This document shows, piece by piece, positions 18,371-27,821 of a DNA stretch of 33,652 nucleotides (positions are counted from its first letter, which is position 1; every line of letters begins with the position of its first letter). Made by a program: the position numbers and the translations under genes. Under the pieces are notes generated by a model. That model was given only the letters and a program-made list of their open reading frames with translations. It did no database searches and was not told the DNA's origin. This DNA comes from Candidatus Portnoybacteria bacterium RIFCSPHIGHO2_02_FULL_39_12 (GTDB lineage: Bacteria > Patescibacteriota > Minisyncoccia > Portnoybacterales > UBA2143), in the NCBI GenBank assembly GCA_001819555.1, contig MHMZ01000012.1, forward strand, positions 55,748-89,399, written 5' to 3'.

Positions 18371-19264
18371 ATGAAAGGCCTTCAATCTCTCATCCCTAAA
18401 AAATCGTCCAAACTAAGCTCTTTTATCGAGGGCCGGATAAAAAAAAGAAACTGGTTTGACTTAAAAAAAGAGAGTGTTTTTAATGTGGAGATTGGCAAAA
18501 TTAAGCCCAATCCCCAGCAGCCGCGTCAGGAATTTAATGAAGAAAATCTTAAAGAACTGGCTGAATCTATCAGGGAGCACGGAGTTTTACAGCCGTTATT
18601 GGTGGCGAAAATTGAAAAACCGACCAAACGCGGCCAAAGGGTTCAATATCAGCTGGTAGCTGGAGAAAGAAGATGGCGGGCGGCCAAGGCAGTCGGTTTA
18701 TCTTATGTGCCGGTGATTATCCGCGATGATTCCAAACGGCAAAAACTGGAAATAGCTTTAGTGGAGAATCTTCAGCGGGAAGACCTTAATCCAATTGAAG
18801 CGGCCCTGGCTTTCAAACAGCTTCGCGATGAATTCGGCTTAAAGCAGGAAGAGGTTGCCAAAAGAGTCGGTCGGAGCCGCGTGGCGGTGGCTAATTATTT
18901 GCGGCTTTTGAATCTGCCAATAAAAATCCAAAAAGCCATTACTGGCGGCCGGCTCACCGCCGGCCACGGCAAAGCTATTTTAATCGCTAAACCGGCCAGG
19001 CAAATTGCCTTGGCCCAAGAAATTATCAAAGATAATTTGAGCGTTCGCGAAGTGGAAGATAGAGCCAGAAAAGCGGCGGCGCGGATACCTTTGGGCGGCC
19101 GAGAAGCGAAAAATCCGATTTTTAAAAAGATAGAAAAAGACCTTCAAGAGGTCCTGGGTAATCGGGTAAATATTACCAAAAGGGGCCGGGCCGGCCGTCT
19201 TGTCCTTCAGTTTTACAGCCAAGAAGAATTGGATAAATTAGCCGGTCATCTTCTAAGAATTTAG
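18371..19264 (+). CDS. parB: ParB/RepB/Spo0J partition protein
   Basis: KIKPNPQQPRQEFNEENLKELAESIREHGVLQPLLV...VAGERRWRAAKAVG...NLQREDLNPIEAALAFKQL. Confidence 0.95.
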   Translation: MKGLQSLIPKKSSKLSSFIEGRIKKRNWFDLKKESVFNVEIGKIKPNPQQPRQEFNEENLKELAESIREHGVLQPLLVAKIEKPTKRGQRVQYQLVAGERRWRAAKAVGLSYVPVIIRDDSKRQKLEIALVENLQREDLNPIEAALAFKQLRDEFGLKQEEVAKRVGRSRVAVANYLRLLNLPIKIQKAITGGRLTAGHGKAILIAKPARQIALAQEIIKDNLSVREVEDRARKAAARIPLGGREAKNPIFKKIEKDLQEVLGNRVNITKRGRAGRLVLQFYSQEELDKLAGHLLRI

Positions 19265-20826
19265 TTTTTAGGATTTTTCAAAGTCCTGTTTTGCTTTTTA
19301 AGCCAGGATTTAATTTCTTTTTTAGCCAGACCGGTTTTGACAAACCTTAGCCAATCGCGGCTGGGTTTTTTATTTTTTTGAGGAATGATTTCCACTATTT
19401 GTCCGTTTTGGAGCGGCTGGGCCAGCGAGCTTAATTTACCGTCTATTTTGGCGCCGCCGCAGTGATGGCCGATTTCAGTATGGACAGAGTAAGCAAAGTC
19501 AATTGGCGTGGCTCCTTCGGGCAAATCAATCACCTCGCCCTTTGGCGTAAAGATAAAAATTCTGTTCTTGAAGAAATCAATTTTTAGCGATTTAAAAAAT
19601 TCTTCAGGCGAGTCAAATTTTTCGGTTTGCCATTTTTGGAGGTTTCTAACCCAGTTCAAACGTTTTGACGGTATCCGAAGGTGAGGAGAGAGCTTTTCTT
19701 TTTGATTTGTTTGCGGCGGAGAAAGGATTTGCTGAATCGGCGAAAGAATTTGAGGAAATGGCAGAAATTTTTGGAAATATTTTTTCAGCCCTTTTTCTTC
19801 TTCATAATACCAATGAGCCGCCACGCCGTATTCGGCTCCGCGATGCATTTTTTCGGTCCTGATTTGTATTTCCACTATTCGGCCGTCAAGCGTAAAGACG
19901 GTGGTGTGGAGAGATTGATAACCGTTCGGCTTAGGCAGGGCAATATAATCTTTAATGCGGCCGGGCAAGGGTTTCCAGAGTTGATGAATAATGCCTAAGA
20001 CCTTGTAGCAGTCCTCAATTTTATCAGGCACGATAACGCGCAGGGCGACCAAATCATAAATTTTATCTAAGTCCTTTTCATAGCGAATAAGTTTTTTATA
20101 TAAGCTGTATTGATGTTTGGCCCGCGAGTGGATATCAGCAATAATAACTTTGTTTTTCTCCAATTCTTTTTTTAAAATTTCCTTAATGTTTTTTAAGTAT
20201 TTTGCTCTTTCTTTATATTTTTCTTTGATGGTATTGATGAGCAGTTGGTATTTTCTGGGATAAACATATGGAAAGGATAGGTCTTCAAGCTGTCCTTTTA
20301 ATTCTCCCATACCCAGCCGATTGGCAATAGGCGCGTAAATTTCTAAGGTTTCTAAGGCGATTCTTTTTTGTTTTTCTTTAGGGAGAATCGAGAGAGTTTT
20401 CATATTATGGAGCCGGTCAGACAGCTTGATTAAAATTACTCGGATATCTTCGGCCGTGGCTAAAATAAGCTTGCGGAAGTTTTCAACCCTTCTTTCACCT
20501 CCCTGATATTTAATTTTATCCAATTTAAAACAGCCCTCAACTAATTTTGATATATTTTCCCCGAAATCTTCTTTTAATTCTTTGGAGGTTATTTTTGTAT
20601 CATCTATATCGTGAAGCAGAGCCGCGGCAATGGTTTCTGAATCTAATCTCCAGTTGACCAAAGTTTTAGCCGCGGCCAAGCAGTGAGAAATGTAGTCTTC
20701 GCCAGAAAGCCGTTTTTGCCCCTGATGGGCTCTTAAGGCGAATTCATAAGCCCTTTTAATCAGTTCCGCATCGCCCGATGGATTATATTCTTTAAAATTT
20801 TTTAGGATTTGCTGGATATTGGCCAT
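19261..20826 (-). CDS. RelA/SpoT-family (p)ppGpp synthetase/hydrolase (no obvious ACT domain)
   Basis: HD region AAALLHDIDDTK, synthetase region DLVALRVIVPDKIEDCYKVLGIIHQLWKPLPGRIKDYIALPKPNGYQSLHTTV, TGS domain. Confidence 0.93.
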   Translation of the reverse strand: MANIQQILKNFKEYNPSGDAELIKRAYEFALRAHQGQKRLSGEDYISHCLAAAKTLVNWRLDSETIAAALLHDIDDTKITSKELKEDFGENISKLVEGCFKLDKIKYQGGERRVENFRKLILATAEDIRVILIKLSDRLHNMKTLSILPKEKQKRIALETLEIYAPIANRLGMGELKGQLEDLSFPYVYPRKYQLLINTIKEKYKERAKYLKNIKEILKKELEKNKVIIADIHSRAKHQYSLYKKLIRYEKDLDKIYDLVALRVIVPDKIEDCYKVLGIIHQLWKPLPGRIKDYIALPKPNGYQSLHTTVFTLDGRIVEIQIRTEKMHRGAEYGVAAHWYYEEEKGLKKYFQKFLPFPQILSPIQQILSPPQTNQKEKLSPHLRIPSKRLNWVRNLQKWQTEKFDSPEEFFKSLKIDFFKNRIFIFTPKGEVIDLPEGATPIDFAYSVHTEIGHHCGGAKIDGKLSSLAQPLQNGQIVEIIPQKNKKPSRDWLRFVKTGLAKKEIKSWLKKQNRTLKNPKN

Positions 20827-21044
20827 ATTTCTATCATAAAATAATCCCTTTATCTTGACAAGGGTTTTGTATGGTCTATGATAAAAGCAATGAAGTTCAA
20901 GCCACGCCCTTGAAAATCTATTTTAGCAAAGGGCGTATTTTATAAATGATTTTTAGGGGCGTGTTTTGTACTTTAAAAAATTTAAAAATCAAAAATAGTG
21001 GGAGAAGAGACGGGGATGGAAAATTAAAAAGGAAGGTGAGTGAA

Positions 21045-21680
21045 ATGAAACTAATTGAATTATGTGGGATTTTCAACGCTGGAAAGTTTAATTTGATCGG
21101 CAGATTAAAAGAGAGATTTTCAGAAGAGGGGTATAGAACCCATTCTATCCAGGCGGATAGAATCATCCCTGGTGAATTTATTGATAGGAAGAATTACCTT
21201 GGCAGAGAATTGTCTATTTTAACAGAGACAATAAGGTCAGTTATTCATGTTAGAGATGCGCATAATGCTGATTTTTTATTTATCCACCGAGGCCTTTGGG
21301 ATGCCATAGCTTTTTTCCAGGGGCTTATTGATGGAGGGCTTATTTCTAAAGAACAGGCTAGCCCAGGAATTTCTTTAGCCGAATCTTATACTGAGTGGAT
21401 AGATTTGGTGATATTAGTAGAAATTCCTATTAAAATCAGCATAGAGAGAAGTTGTTTGCCTGGCGCTGCCATAGACTCGATTAGAGACGAGAAATCTCTT
21501 GAAGCGCTTTTTAACGCTTATGAGGCGCTCAAAAAGAGACTGCCGGAAGGTTCTTTGGTTATTGACGGGACTCCTCGTTTTGGAACCAAGGCCCTTGAGA
21601 GGAATCTTGATATCATTTCAGGGGCGATTCTTTCGCGTTGGGATTGTATTTGTTCGGTAGCTATAGAAGACACAAGTTAA
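21045..21680 (+). CDS. P-loop nucleotide kinase-like protein (dNK/thymidylate-kinase-like), degenerate Walker A
   Basis: MKLIELCGIFNAGKFNLIGRLKERF...HRGLWDAIAFFQ...DLVILVEIPIKISIERS; SD AAGGAAGGTGAG upstream of ATG 21045 (ORF called from 20946). Confidence 0.5.
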   Translation: MKLIELCGIFNAGKFNLIGRLKERFSEEGYRTHSIQADRIIPGEFIDRKNYLGRELSILTETIRSVIHVRDAHNADFLFIHRGLWDAIAFFQGLIDGGLISKEQASPGISLAESYTEWIDLVILVEIPIKISIERSCLPGAAIDSIRDEKSLEALFNAYEALKKRLPEGSLVIDGTPRFGTKALERNLDIISGAILSRWDCICSVAIEDTS

Positions 21681-21700
21681 ACTATCTTCGTTTTCCCCAC

Positions 21701-21746
21701 TTAAAGAGCTATAGTTTGAATAAAAAAACAAACTATAGCTCTTTTT
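21701..21746 (+). terminator. rho-independent terminator after kinase-like gene
   Basis: AAAGAGCTATAGTTTG...CAAACTATAGCTCTTT followed by T-tract. Confidence 0.85.
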
Positions 21747-21778
21747 ACTTTCAGGAGAACAGTTCTCGTAGTGGCATT

Positions 21779-21835
21779 AAGGCGCGCCCTTAAATGACGC
21801 CCTTTCGGCAAGGGCGTCATTTAAGGGCGTGCCTT
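21779..21835. repeat. palindrome overlapping topA 3' end
   Basis: AAGGCGCGCCCTTAAATGACGCCCTT / AAGGGCGTCATTTAAGGGCGTGCCTT, 26-bp arms with one mismatch. Confidence 0.9.
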
Positions 21836-23914
21836 AATTTGCGCATATCGGCACTCTTTATTACTGCACTTAATTTTATTATTTTTTTCCTGAACCAACA
21901 AGGATTCGCACTTCGGGCATTTTTCTCCGGTCGGCTTGTCCCAGAGAGCAAAGTCGCATTTTGGCCAGCGGGAGCAGGAATAAAATACTTTGCCTTTTTT
22001 GGTTTTTCTTTCAATAATGTCGCCCTCAACGCATTTTGGGCAGACAGCGCCGGTGGAAATAACTATCGGTTCCGTGTGTTTGCATTCAGGAAAACCGGAG
22101 CAGGCGTAGAATTTGCCAAAGCGGCCCAATTTAATGACCAAAGGCAGGCCGCATTTGGGGCATTTTTTATCAGTCGGCTCTTCTAATTTTTTCTTTTCCA
22201 CTTCTTGATATTTTTTAGAGAGGTTTTCCTCAAACGGCTTATAAAAATCGCGAAGAACAGGAACCCACTCTTTTTCTCCGGTTGCTACCTTATCCAGGTT
22301 ATTTTCCATCTGGGCCGTAAAATTAACATCAACAATTTCCGGGAAATTTTCAACCAAAAGGTCATTGACGATAAAACCAATTTCCGCGGGAAAGAATTTT
22401 CTTTGTTCGTTTTTCTCTACATAGCCGCGGTCTAAAATAGTTGAAATAATCGGCGCGTAAGTGGATGGCCGGCCAATGCCGTGTTCTTCCAGGGTTTTGA
22501 TTAAAGTCGCCTCTGAATAGCGGGCCGGCGGCTGGGTAAAATGCTGTTCTTTAATAAGTTTGATTAGTTCTAAGATTTCGTCTTTGGTTAAAGACGGTAA
22601 AATAGCTTCGCTAAATTTCATAGGATAAACCTTAAGAAATCCGTCAAATTTCAAAATTTGTCCGGCGGTTCGGAAGGTGTAATTTTTAGCTTGGATGTTA
22701 ATCACAGTGGAATCAAAAATAGCCGGCGGCATCTGGCAGGCAATAAATCTTCGCCAAATCAAATCGTATAATTTATATTGCTGTTTGTCTAAATATTGTT
22801 TTATGTTTTCCGGCTGATAATTAACTTGAGTCGGTCTAATGGCCTCGTGTGCTTCCTGGGCTGTTTTTGATTTAGTTTTATAAACTCTCGGCGCTTCTAA
22901 AGCATAACTTCTGCCAAATTGATTTTTAATAAATGTTTGGGTCGCTTTTAAGGCCTCGGTTGAAAGATTAAGAGAGTCGGTCCGATGGTAGGTAATGAGT
23001 CCGCCAGAACCTTTTTTTCCTAATTCCACCCCCTCATAAAGCTGTTGGGCGAGACGCATGGTCTGCTTGGCTGAAAATCTTAATTTTTGGGCCGCTTCTT
23101 GTTGCAGGGCGCTGGTGATAAAAGGCGGCAGCGGGTATTTTTTTATTTCTTTTTTTAAAATATCTACTGCTTTATATTCCGCTTCTTCTAAATCCTTTAA
23201 TATCTTATCGGCCGCTTCTTTTGTTTTAATACCCAGCTTAGGGATGGTTTGGCCGTTTTGTTTAATCAACTTAGCCAAGAATTCATTTTTTACTGTTCGC
23301 TGTTCGCTATTCGCTGTTCGCTGTTGAAGCTTTGCTTCAATACTCCAGTATTCCTCCGGCTTAAATTTTTCAATTTCTCTTTCCCGGTCAACAATTAAAC
23401 GGACCGCGACCGACTGAACCCGGCCGGCCGAGAGGCCCCTGACGACTTTTTTCCATAAAAAAGGCGATAATTTATAACCCACCAGCCGGTCTAAAATCCG
23501 TCTGGCCTGCTGGGCATTGACTAATTTTAAATCAATTTTTCTCGGATTCTTTAGCGCTTCTTCAATGGCTTTTTTGGTAATTTCGTGAAAGACAATCCGC
23601 TGATACGGCTTTTTTCCGTTTAGATTCAGAATTTGAGCCAAATGCCAGGCAATTGCCTCGCCTTCTCTGTCCGAATCCACTGCTAAAATTATCAAGTCTG
23701 CTTTTTGAGTTGATTCTTTTAATTGCTTAACTATCTTTCGGGCCTTGGCCGGAATAACATATTTGGGTTTAAAGTTGCGTTCTATATCAACGCCTAATTC
23801 ACTTTTGGGTAAATCGCGAATATGGCCGTAGGAAGATAGAACTTTATAATCACGGCTTAGAAATTTACTGATAATTCGGGATTTGGTTGGCGACTCAACG
23901 ATAACGAGATACAT
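21821..23914 (-). CDS. topA: DNA topoisomerase I
   Basis: MYLVIVESPTKSRIISKFLSRDYKVLSSYGHIRDLP...DSDREGEAIAWHL...zinc-ribbon C-terminus CPKCG..CSGFPECK. Confidence 0.96.
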   Translation of the reverse strand: MYLVIVESPTKSRIISKFLSRDYKVLSSYGHIRDLPKSELGVDIERNFKPKYVIPAKARKIVKQLKESTQKADLIILAVDSDREGEAIAWHLAQILNLNGKKPYQRIVFHEITKKAIEEALKNPRKIDLKLVNAQQARRILDRLVGYKLSPFLWKKVVRGLSAGRVQSVAVRLIVDREREIEKFKPEEYWSIEAKLQQRTANSEQRTVKNEFLAKLIKQNGQTIPKLGIKTKEAADKILKDLEEAEYKAVDILKKEIKKYPLPPFITSALQQEAAQKLRFSAKQTMRLAQQLYEGVELGKKGSGGLITYHRTDSLNLSTEALKATQTFIKNQFGRSYALEAPRVYKTKSKTAQEAHEAIRPTQVNYQPENIKQYLDKQQYKLYDLIWRRFIACQMPPAIFDSTVINIQAKNYTFRTAGQILKFDGFLKVYPMKFSEAILPSLTKDEILELIKLIKEQHFTQPPARYSEATLIKTLEEHGIGRPSTYAPIISTILDRGYVEKNEQRKFFPAEIGFIVNDLLVENFPEIVDVNFTAQMENNLDKVATGEKEWVPVLRDFYKPFEENLSKKYQEVEKKKLEEPTDKKCPKCGLPLVIKLGRFGKFYACSGFPECKHTEPIVISTGAVCPKCVEGDIIERKTKKGKVFYSCSRWPKCDFALWDKPTGEKCPKCESLLVQEKNNKIKCSNKECRYAQIKARP

Positions 23915-24049
23915 AATTAGAATCTTGAATTTAGAATTAAGAACTTAGAATGGGAATTAAGAATTTAGAATACAGGGTTAAAATTTTATTCTAAATTCAA
24001 TATTCTGTATTCCTATTCTAAATTCTGAATTCCAGATTCTAAATTCTAT

Positions 24050-25150
24050 TTATCGCGCTAATACATAATTATTCCCTCCCAAATTTTTCACTTTACCCCT
24101 TATTTCCATCATCGTCAAAAGGGAATTCACGATATTTGCCGGCAGTTTAGCTTGAAAAATAATTTTGTCAATATGAAGCGGCTCAAAGGAGAGTTGTTTT
24201 AAAATCAAACTTTCTTCTTGGTTGTCAGCCAAAATATCTTTTCTTTTTATTTCAGTTAAAAGATTTAAATTCAAATCCTCTAGAATATCATTGGCTTCCG
24301 TAACCAGCTTGGCTCCCATTTTGATTAGATTGTTCGGCCCAAAAGAATTTTGAGAAAATATCGGGCCGGGAACGGCGAAAACTTCTCTGTTTTGTTCCAG
24401 CGCTTCTTTAGCGGTGATTAAAGCGCCGCTTTTTTTTGACGCTTCAACGATTAAGACCCCTAAACTCAAGCCGGAAATGATGCGGTTGCGCTGGGGAAAA
24501 TGCGGAGCCAGGGCAGAAACGCCCAATGGGAACTCGCTTAAAACAATTCCCTGCTGGCTGATTTTTTCGGCTAGATATTGATTTTCTCTTGGATAGATGC
24601 TTTTTTTATCCGGACCAGAGCCCAAGACAGCAATGGTTCGGCCGTTGGCTAAAAGAGCGGCCCGGTGGGCTAAAGTATCAATGCCTTTAGCCAAGCCGCT
24701 GACAATGGTTAGGCCGGCCCTGGTTAAATCAGCGGTTAGCGCCGGCGTTATTTGCCGGCCGTAAGACGAAAGCTTTCTGGCGCCCACTATTCCTAAGCTG
24801 AATTCGTCGCTTCTATCAAATTTTCCGCGGCAGTAAAGACAGGCCGGCGGATTGTATATTTCTTTAAGCAGCTTGGGATAATTTTTATCTTCAATGGTGA
24901 TTAAATCAATTCCCTCTTTTTCTAATTTTCCCATTTCCGAATCCGGGTCAATTTTCTGCCGTTTAATTTTAATCTGTTCAATTAAGGAATTATTTAAGCC
25001 GGCTTTGATAAATTGATTAGCATCGGCCAACCAAGCTTCTTTTAAGGAGCTGAAATAACTTAGTAATTTTTTAAAAGTCAAAGGGCCAATTCCATCAACG
25101 AGATTAAAAGCATTGTAGTATTTTCTTTGATTGTCCTTGACATTTGTCAT
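24050..25150 (-). CDS. dprA: DNA processing protein DprA
   Basis: LGIVGARKLSSYGRQITPALTADLTRAGLTIVSGLAKGIDTLAHRAAL...SEFPLG...FPQRNRIISGLS. Confidence 0.95.
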   Translation of the reverse strand: MTNVKDNQRKYYNAFNLVDGIGPLTFKKLLSYFSSLKEAWLADANQFIKAGLNNSLIEQIKIKRQKIDPDSEMGKLEKEGIDLITIEDKNYPKLLKEIYNPPACLYCRGKFDRSDEFSLGIVGARKLSSYGRQITPALTADLTRAGLTIVSGLAKGIDTLAHRAALLANGRTIAVLGSGPDKKSIYPRENQYLAEKISQQGIVLSEFPLGVSALAPHFPQRNRIISGLSLGVLIVEASKKSGALITAKEALEQNREVFAVPGPIFSQNSFGPNNLIKMGAKLVTEANDILEDLNLNLLTEIKRKDILADNQEESLILKQLSFEPLHIDKIIFQAKLPANIVNSLLTMMEIRGKVKNLGGNNYVLAR

Positions 25151-25205
25151 AAAGTTATTTATAATGATTTTGATAGAATTTGAGCTTTGACATTTAGATT
25201 TTCTA

Positions 25206-25412
25206 ATCTCTACCTTTCTGCCTACGGAGTGGTCAATCTGGGGCGAATCCCTCCTAATGCCTCGGCGAGACCTAAGCCCCGCACCTATTAAGGACTTTTT
25301 AATTTTTGATGTCTAAAGCATCGAGTCCTTAATAGGTGCGGGGTAAAGTATTAGGGATGCTCTGTTATTACAGATTCATTCCTGACGCTCCTAGGCAGGA
25401 TGGTGGAGGTTA
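25206..25412. ncRNA. candidate structured RNA between pth and dprA (strand uncertain)
   Basis: Long imperfect closing stem TCTCTACCTTTCTGCCTACGGAG ... CTCCTAGGCAGGATGGTGGAGGTTAGAGA enclosing inner pairings and a perfect 20-bp palindrome (25277-25296/25324-25343). Confidence 0.3.
25277..25343. repeat. CCCCGCRCCT palindromic element, copy 1 (intergenic)
   Basis: 20-bp perfect arms CCCCGCACCTATTAAGGACT / AGTCCTTAATAGGTGCGGGG. Confidence 0.95.
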
Positions 25413-25946
25413 GAGAGTTGCCCAAATTATCTGGACAGCTTTTTTTATTACTGGTCTAATAACCTTTTCTTCGGAAGCAGTAAATTTTTGTAAAACAAAT
25501 TTTTTACTGTTCTCTGTTCTCTGTTCTTTGTTCTCTGATTTTATGCCGATTCTTATTCTTGTAAAATCCTTTGTGTTTAAAGCGTTAATAATTGATTCCA
25601 CGCCTTTATGGCCGGCTGAACCCCGGCCTTTTTGAATTCGGATTTTTCCCAAAGGTAAATCAATGTCGTCATGAATAACAACTAAATTTTCAATTTTCAA
25701 TTTTAAATTTTCAATTAAAAATCTAACCACTCTTCCGGAGTTATTCATATAGATTTGTGGCTTAGCCAGAATAATCTTTTTGCCATTTAAAACATTTTTA
25801 GAAATCAAGGCGTTAAATTTTTTGTTGTAAGTTGCTTGATGTAAGTTGTGAGCTTCAATCAATTCGTCAATCGTTAAAAACCCCAGATTATGTCTGGTTT
25901 TTTTGTACTTATCTCCCGGATTGCCTAAGCCAATGATAAGTTTCAT
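25410..25946 (-). CDS. pth: peptidyl-tRNA hydrolase
   Basis: MKLIIGLGNPGDKYKKTRHNLGFLTID...MNNSG...HDDIDLPLGKIRIQKGRGSAGHKGVESI. Confidence 0.95.
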   Translation of the reverse strand: MKLIIGLGNPGDKYKKTRHNLGFLTIDELIEAHNLHQATYNKKFNALISKNVLNGKKIILAKPQIYMNNSGRVVRFLIENLKLKIENLVVIHDDIDLPLGKIRIQKGRGSAGHKGVESIINALNTKDFTRIRIGIKSENKEQRTENSKKFVLQKFTASEEKVIRPVIKKAVQIIWATL

Positions 25947-25951
25947 AGAAT

Positions 25952-27043
25952 TTACTTTTCATCGTTCAATGTTCGCTTAATGAAATTTCTAATTTCATCA
26001 TAATTTTCTTGTCCTTTTTTTGGCCAAACCATTGAAGATATTTGTCCGTTTAATATTATTGGTCCGCTGGTCATTAAATTAGTTTCTTTTTTATCAATAA
26101 CCAGATTAATAATTTGTGAAGCCCCTATTCTTGAAGCCGACTGCCAAAGAGATTTCATTTCCATTAGACCTAAATCAGTCTGGATATGTTCGTTTAAACT
26201 TTGAAAAATCTTTAAATAAGCGGGAAAATTCCATAAGAGATTGAGCGAAAGAACTTTTTGCTTGAGCGCTTTTAGGATTTGCTGCTGTCTGGCCATGCGG
26301 TCAAAGTCGCTGTTTGGGGAAGTATAGCGGGTGCGGATATATTTAAGCGCTGTTTCGCCGTCTAAGTAGCGCCAGCCGGCCGAAAGCGCGAAGGCCTGAT
26401 AAGAATAATTCGGTCCGGGGAAAAATGGATCATTGATATCTTGAGGAACAAGGATGTTTAATCCGTCAACCAAATCCACAATTTCTTTGACAGCGGCTAA
26501 GTCTATTAAGATGTAGGAATTGATTTGGAGGCCGGTAATTTCTTCTGTTTTCTGTTTAATCATTTCCAAGCCGCCCAAACTGTAAAGATGGTTAATTTTA
26601 GTAAACCCCGCGCCTTTCAAGGGCTCGATGTCTTCGGCATCACGGGTTTGGGAAGCCATTGAAAGGCGCGGGGTAAAATTCCGGCTCTCTGATTCGTTGG
26701 CCGGCCGGATAGGAATTTTGACCAATAAATCGCGCGGCAGAGAAATTAAAACCAGTTTTTCTTGCGCCGGCTTAAAATGCATCAGAATAATAGTGTCGGT
26801 TAAATTTTCTCCGGGATAGCCGGCTCCGGGCTTGCCCAGAGCTAAGATATTTATTTCTTCAATTTCGGCTCCCAATGAAAGATTAAAGGGCGGTATTTTT
26901 TGGGTTTTAGTTGTCGGCTTTTCTGATGATTTAATATTAAAACTTTTAGCCGGCAGGTATTTTAAAAATAGAATTAAAAAAAATAAGATTAAAACTGCGA
27001 CAAGAACAATTCTAATGGTTTTTGGTTTTTTGTCTTCTCCCAT
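25952..27043 (-). CDS. LytR-CpsA-Psr family protein
   Basis: N-terminal TM; LTDTIILMHFKPAQEKLVLISLPRDLLVKIP...GGLEMIKQKTEEITGLQINSYILIDLAAVKEIVDLVDGL...RTRYTSPNSDFDRMARQQQIL. Confidence 0.93.
   Translation of the reverse strand: MGEDKKPKTIRIVLVAVLILFFLILFLKYLPAKSFNIKSSEKPTTKTQKIPPFNLSLGAEIEEINILALGKPGAGYPGENLTDTIILMHFKPAQEKLVLISLPRDLLVKIPIRPANESESRNFTPRLSMASQTRDAEDIEPLKGAGFTKINHLYSLGGLEMIKQKTEEITGLQINSYILIDLAAVKEIVDLVDGLNILVPQDINDPFFPGPNYSYQAFALSAGWRYLDGETALKYIRTRYTSPNSDFDRMARQQQILKALKQKVLSLNLLWNFPAYLKIFQSLNEHIQTDLGLMEMKSLWQSASRIGASQIINLVIDKKETNLMTSGPIILNGQISSMVWPKKGQENYDEIRNFIKRTLNDEK
26606..26673. repeat. CCCCGCRCCT palindromic element, copy 2 (in frame in LytR-family gene)
   Basis: 15-bp perfect arms CCCCGCGCCTTTCAA / TTGAAAGGCGCGGGG. 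Confidence 0.95.
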
Positions 27044-27224
27044 AAGCTGTATCCTTTGGATCGCATTTTGTAATTCAAGAGATATTATATCATAGTTTGC
27101 TTTTTTTTGAAAAATAAATTAAAATTGACAGCGAAGCTGTCATCCTGAGCGAAGCGAAGGAGCCCGTGGATATTCTATGAGATTCTTCGCTCCACTTCGT
27201 TTCGCTTAGAATGACGAGCATTTT

Positions 27225-27761
27225 ATGAAAAAGTTTTTTATTTTTATCTGGGAAATTGTCAAGATAGTTGTTATTTCTTTAGCTATTATTATTCCCATCC
27301 GTTATTATCTGGTTCAGCCGTTTTTTGTCCGCGGCGCTTCAATGGAGCCGAATTTTGACAATGGGGAATATCTGGTGGTTGATGAATTAAGTTATCGTCT
27401 TAGAGAGCCGGAGCGGGGCGAAGTCATAGTTTTTAAGTTCCCCAAAGACCCTTCCCAATATTATATTAAAAGAATTATCGGCCTGCCCAAAGAGACCGTA
27501 GAAGTTAAGAATAATCAGGTAATTATTTACAGTCAGGAGTTTCCGGAGGGATTGGTTTTAGACGAATCTGCTTACTTAATCAATGGACAGTATATTTGGG
27601 GAGATGTTAAGATGGTTTTGGGCGAGAACGAATATTTTGTTTTGGGCGATAATCGGGGAGCCAGTTCTGATTCGCGGCAGTGGGGCCTTTTGTCAAGTAA
27701 AAATATTATCGGACGGGTTTGGGTAAGGGCTTGGCCGTTTGATAAGGCAGAAGTATTTTAA
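27225..27761 (+). CDS. lepB: signal peptidase I
   Basis: FVRGASMEPNFDNGEYLVVDELSYRLREPERGEVIVFKFP...YYIKRIIGLP...GDNRGASSDSRQWG. Confidence 0.95.
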   Translation: MKKFFIFIWEIVKIVVISLAIIIPIRYYLVQPFFVRGASMEPNFDNGEYLVVDELSYRLREPERGEVIVFKFPKDPSQYYIKRIIGLPKETVEVKNNQVIIYSQEFPEGLVLDESAYLINGQYIWGDVKMVLGENEYFVLGDNRGASSDSRQWGLLSSKNIIGRVWVRAWPFDKAEVF

Positions 27762-27768
27762 GAATGGG

Positions 27769-27807
27769 AGGGGGCAGCCCCTCCTCTTCAGGAGGGGCTG
27801 CCCCCTC
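27769..27807. repeat. GGGGGCAGCCCC palindrome upstream of hisS
   Basis: GAGGGGGCAGCCCCTCCTCTTCAGGAGGGGCTGCCCCCTC. Confidence 0.85.
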
Positions 27808-27821
27808 ATCTGAATCTGAAT

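Noticed and set aside
19665-19998. Plus-strand ORFs inside the rel gene (65 and 105 aa)
   Set aside because: Antisense to a well-supported RelA/SpoT CDS, no recognisable domains; likely shadow ORFs.
21794-22186. 130-aa plus-strand ORF antisense to topA
   Set aside because: Complement of the TopA zinc-ribbon coding region; composition consistent with a shadow ORF.
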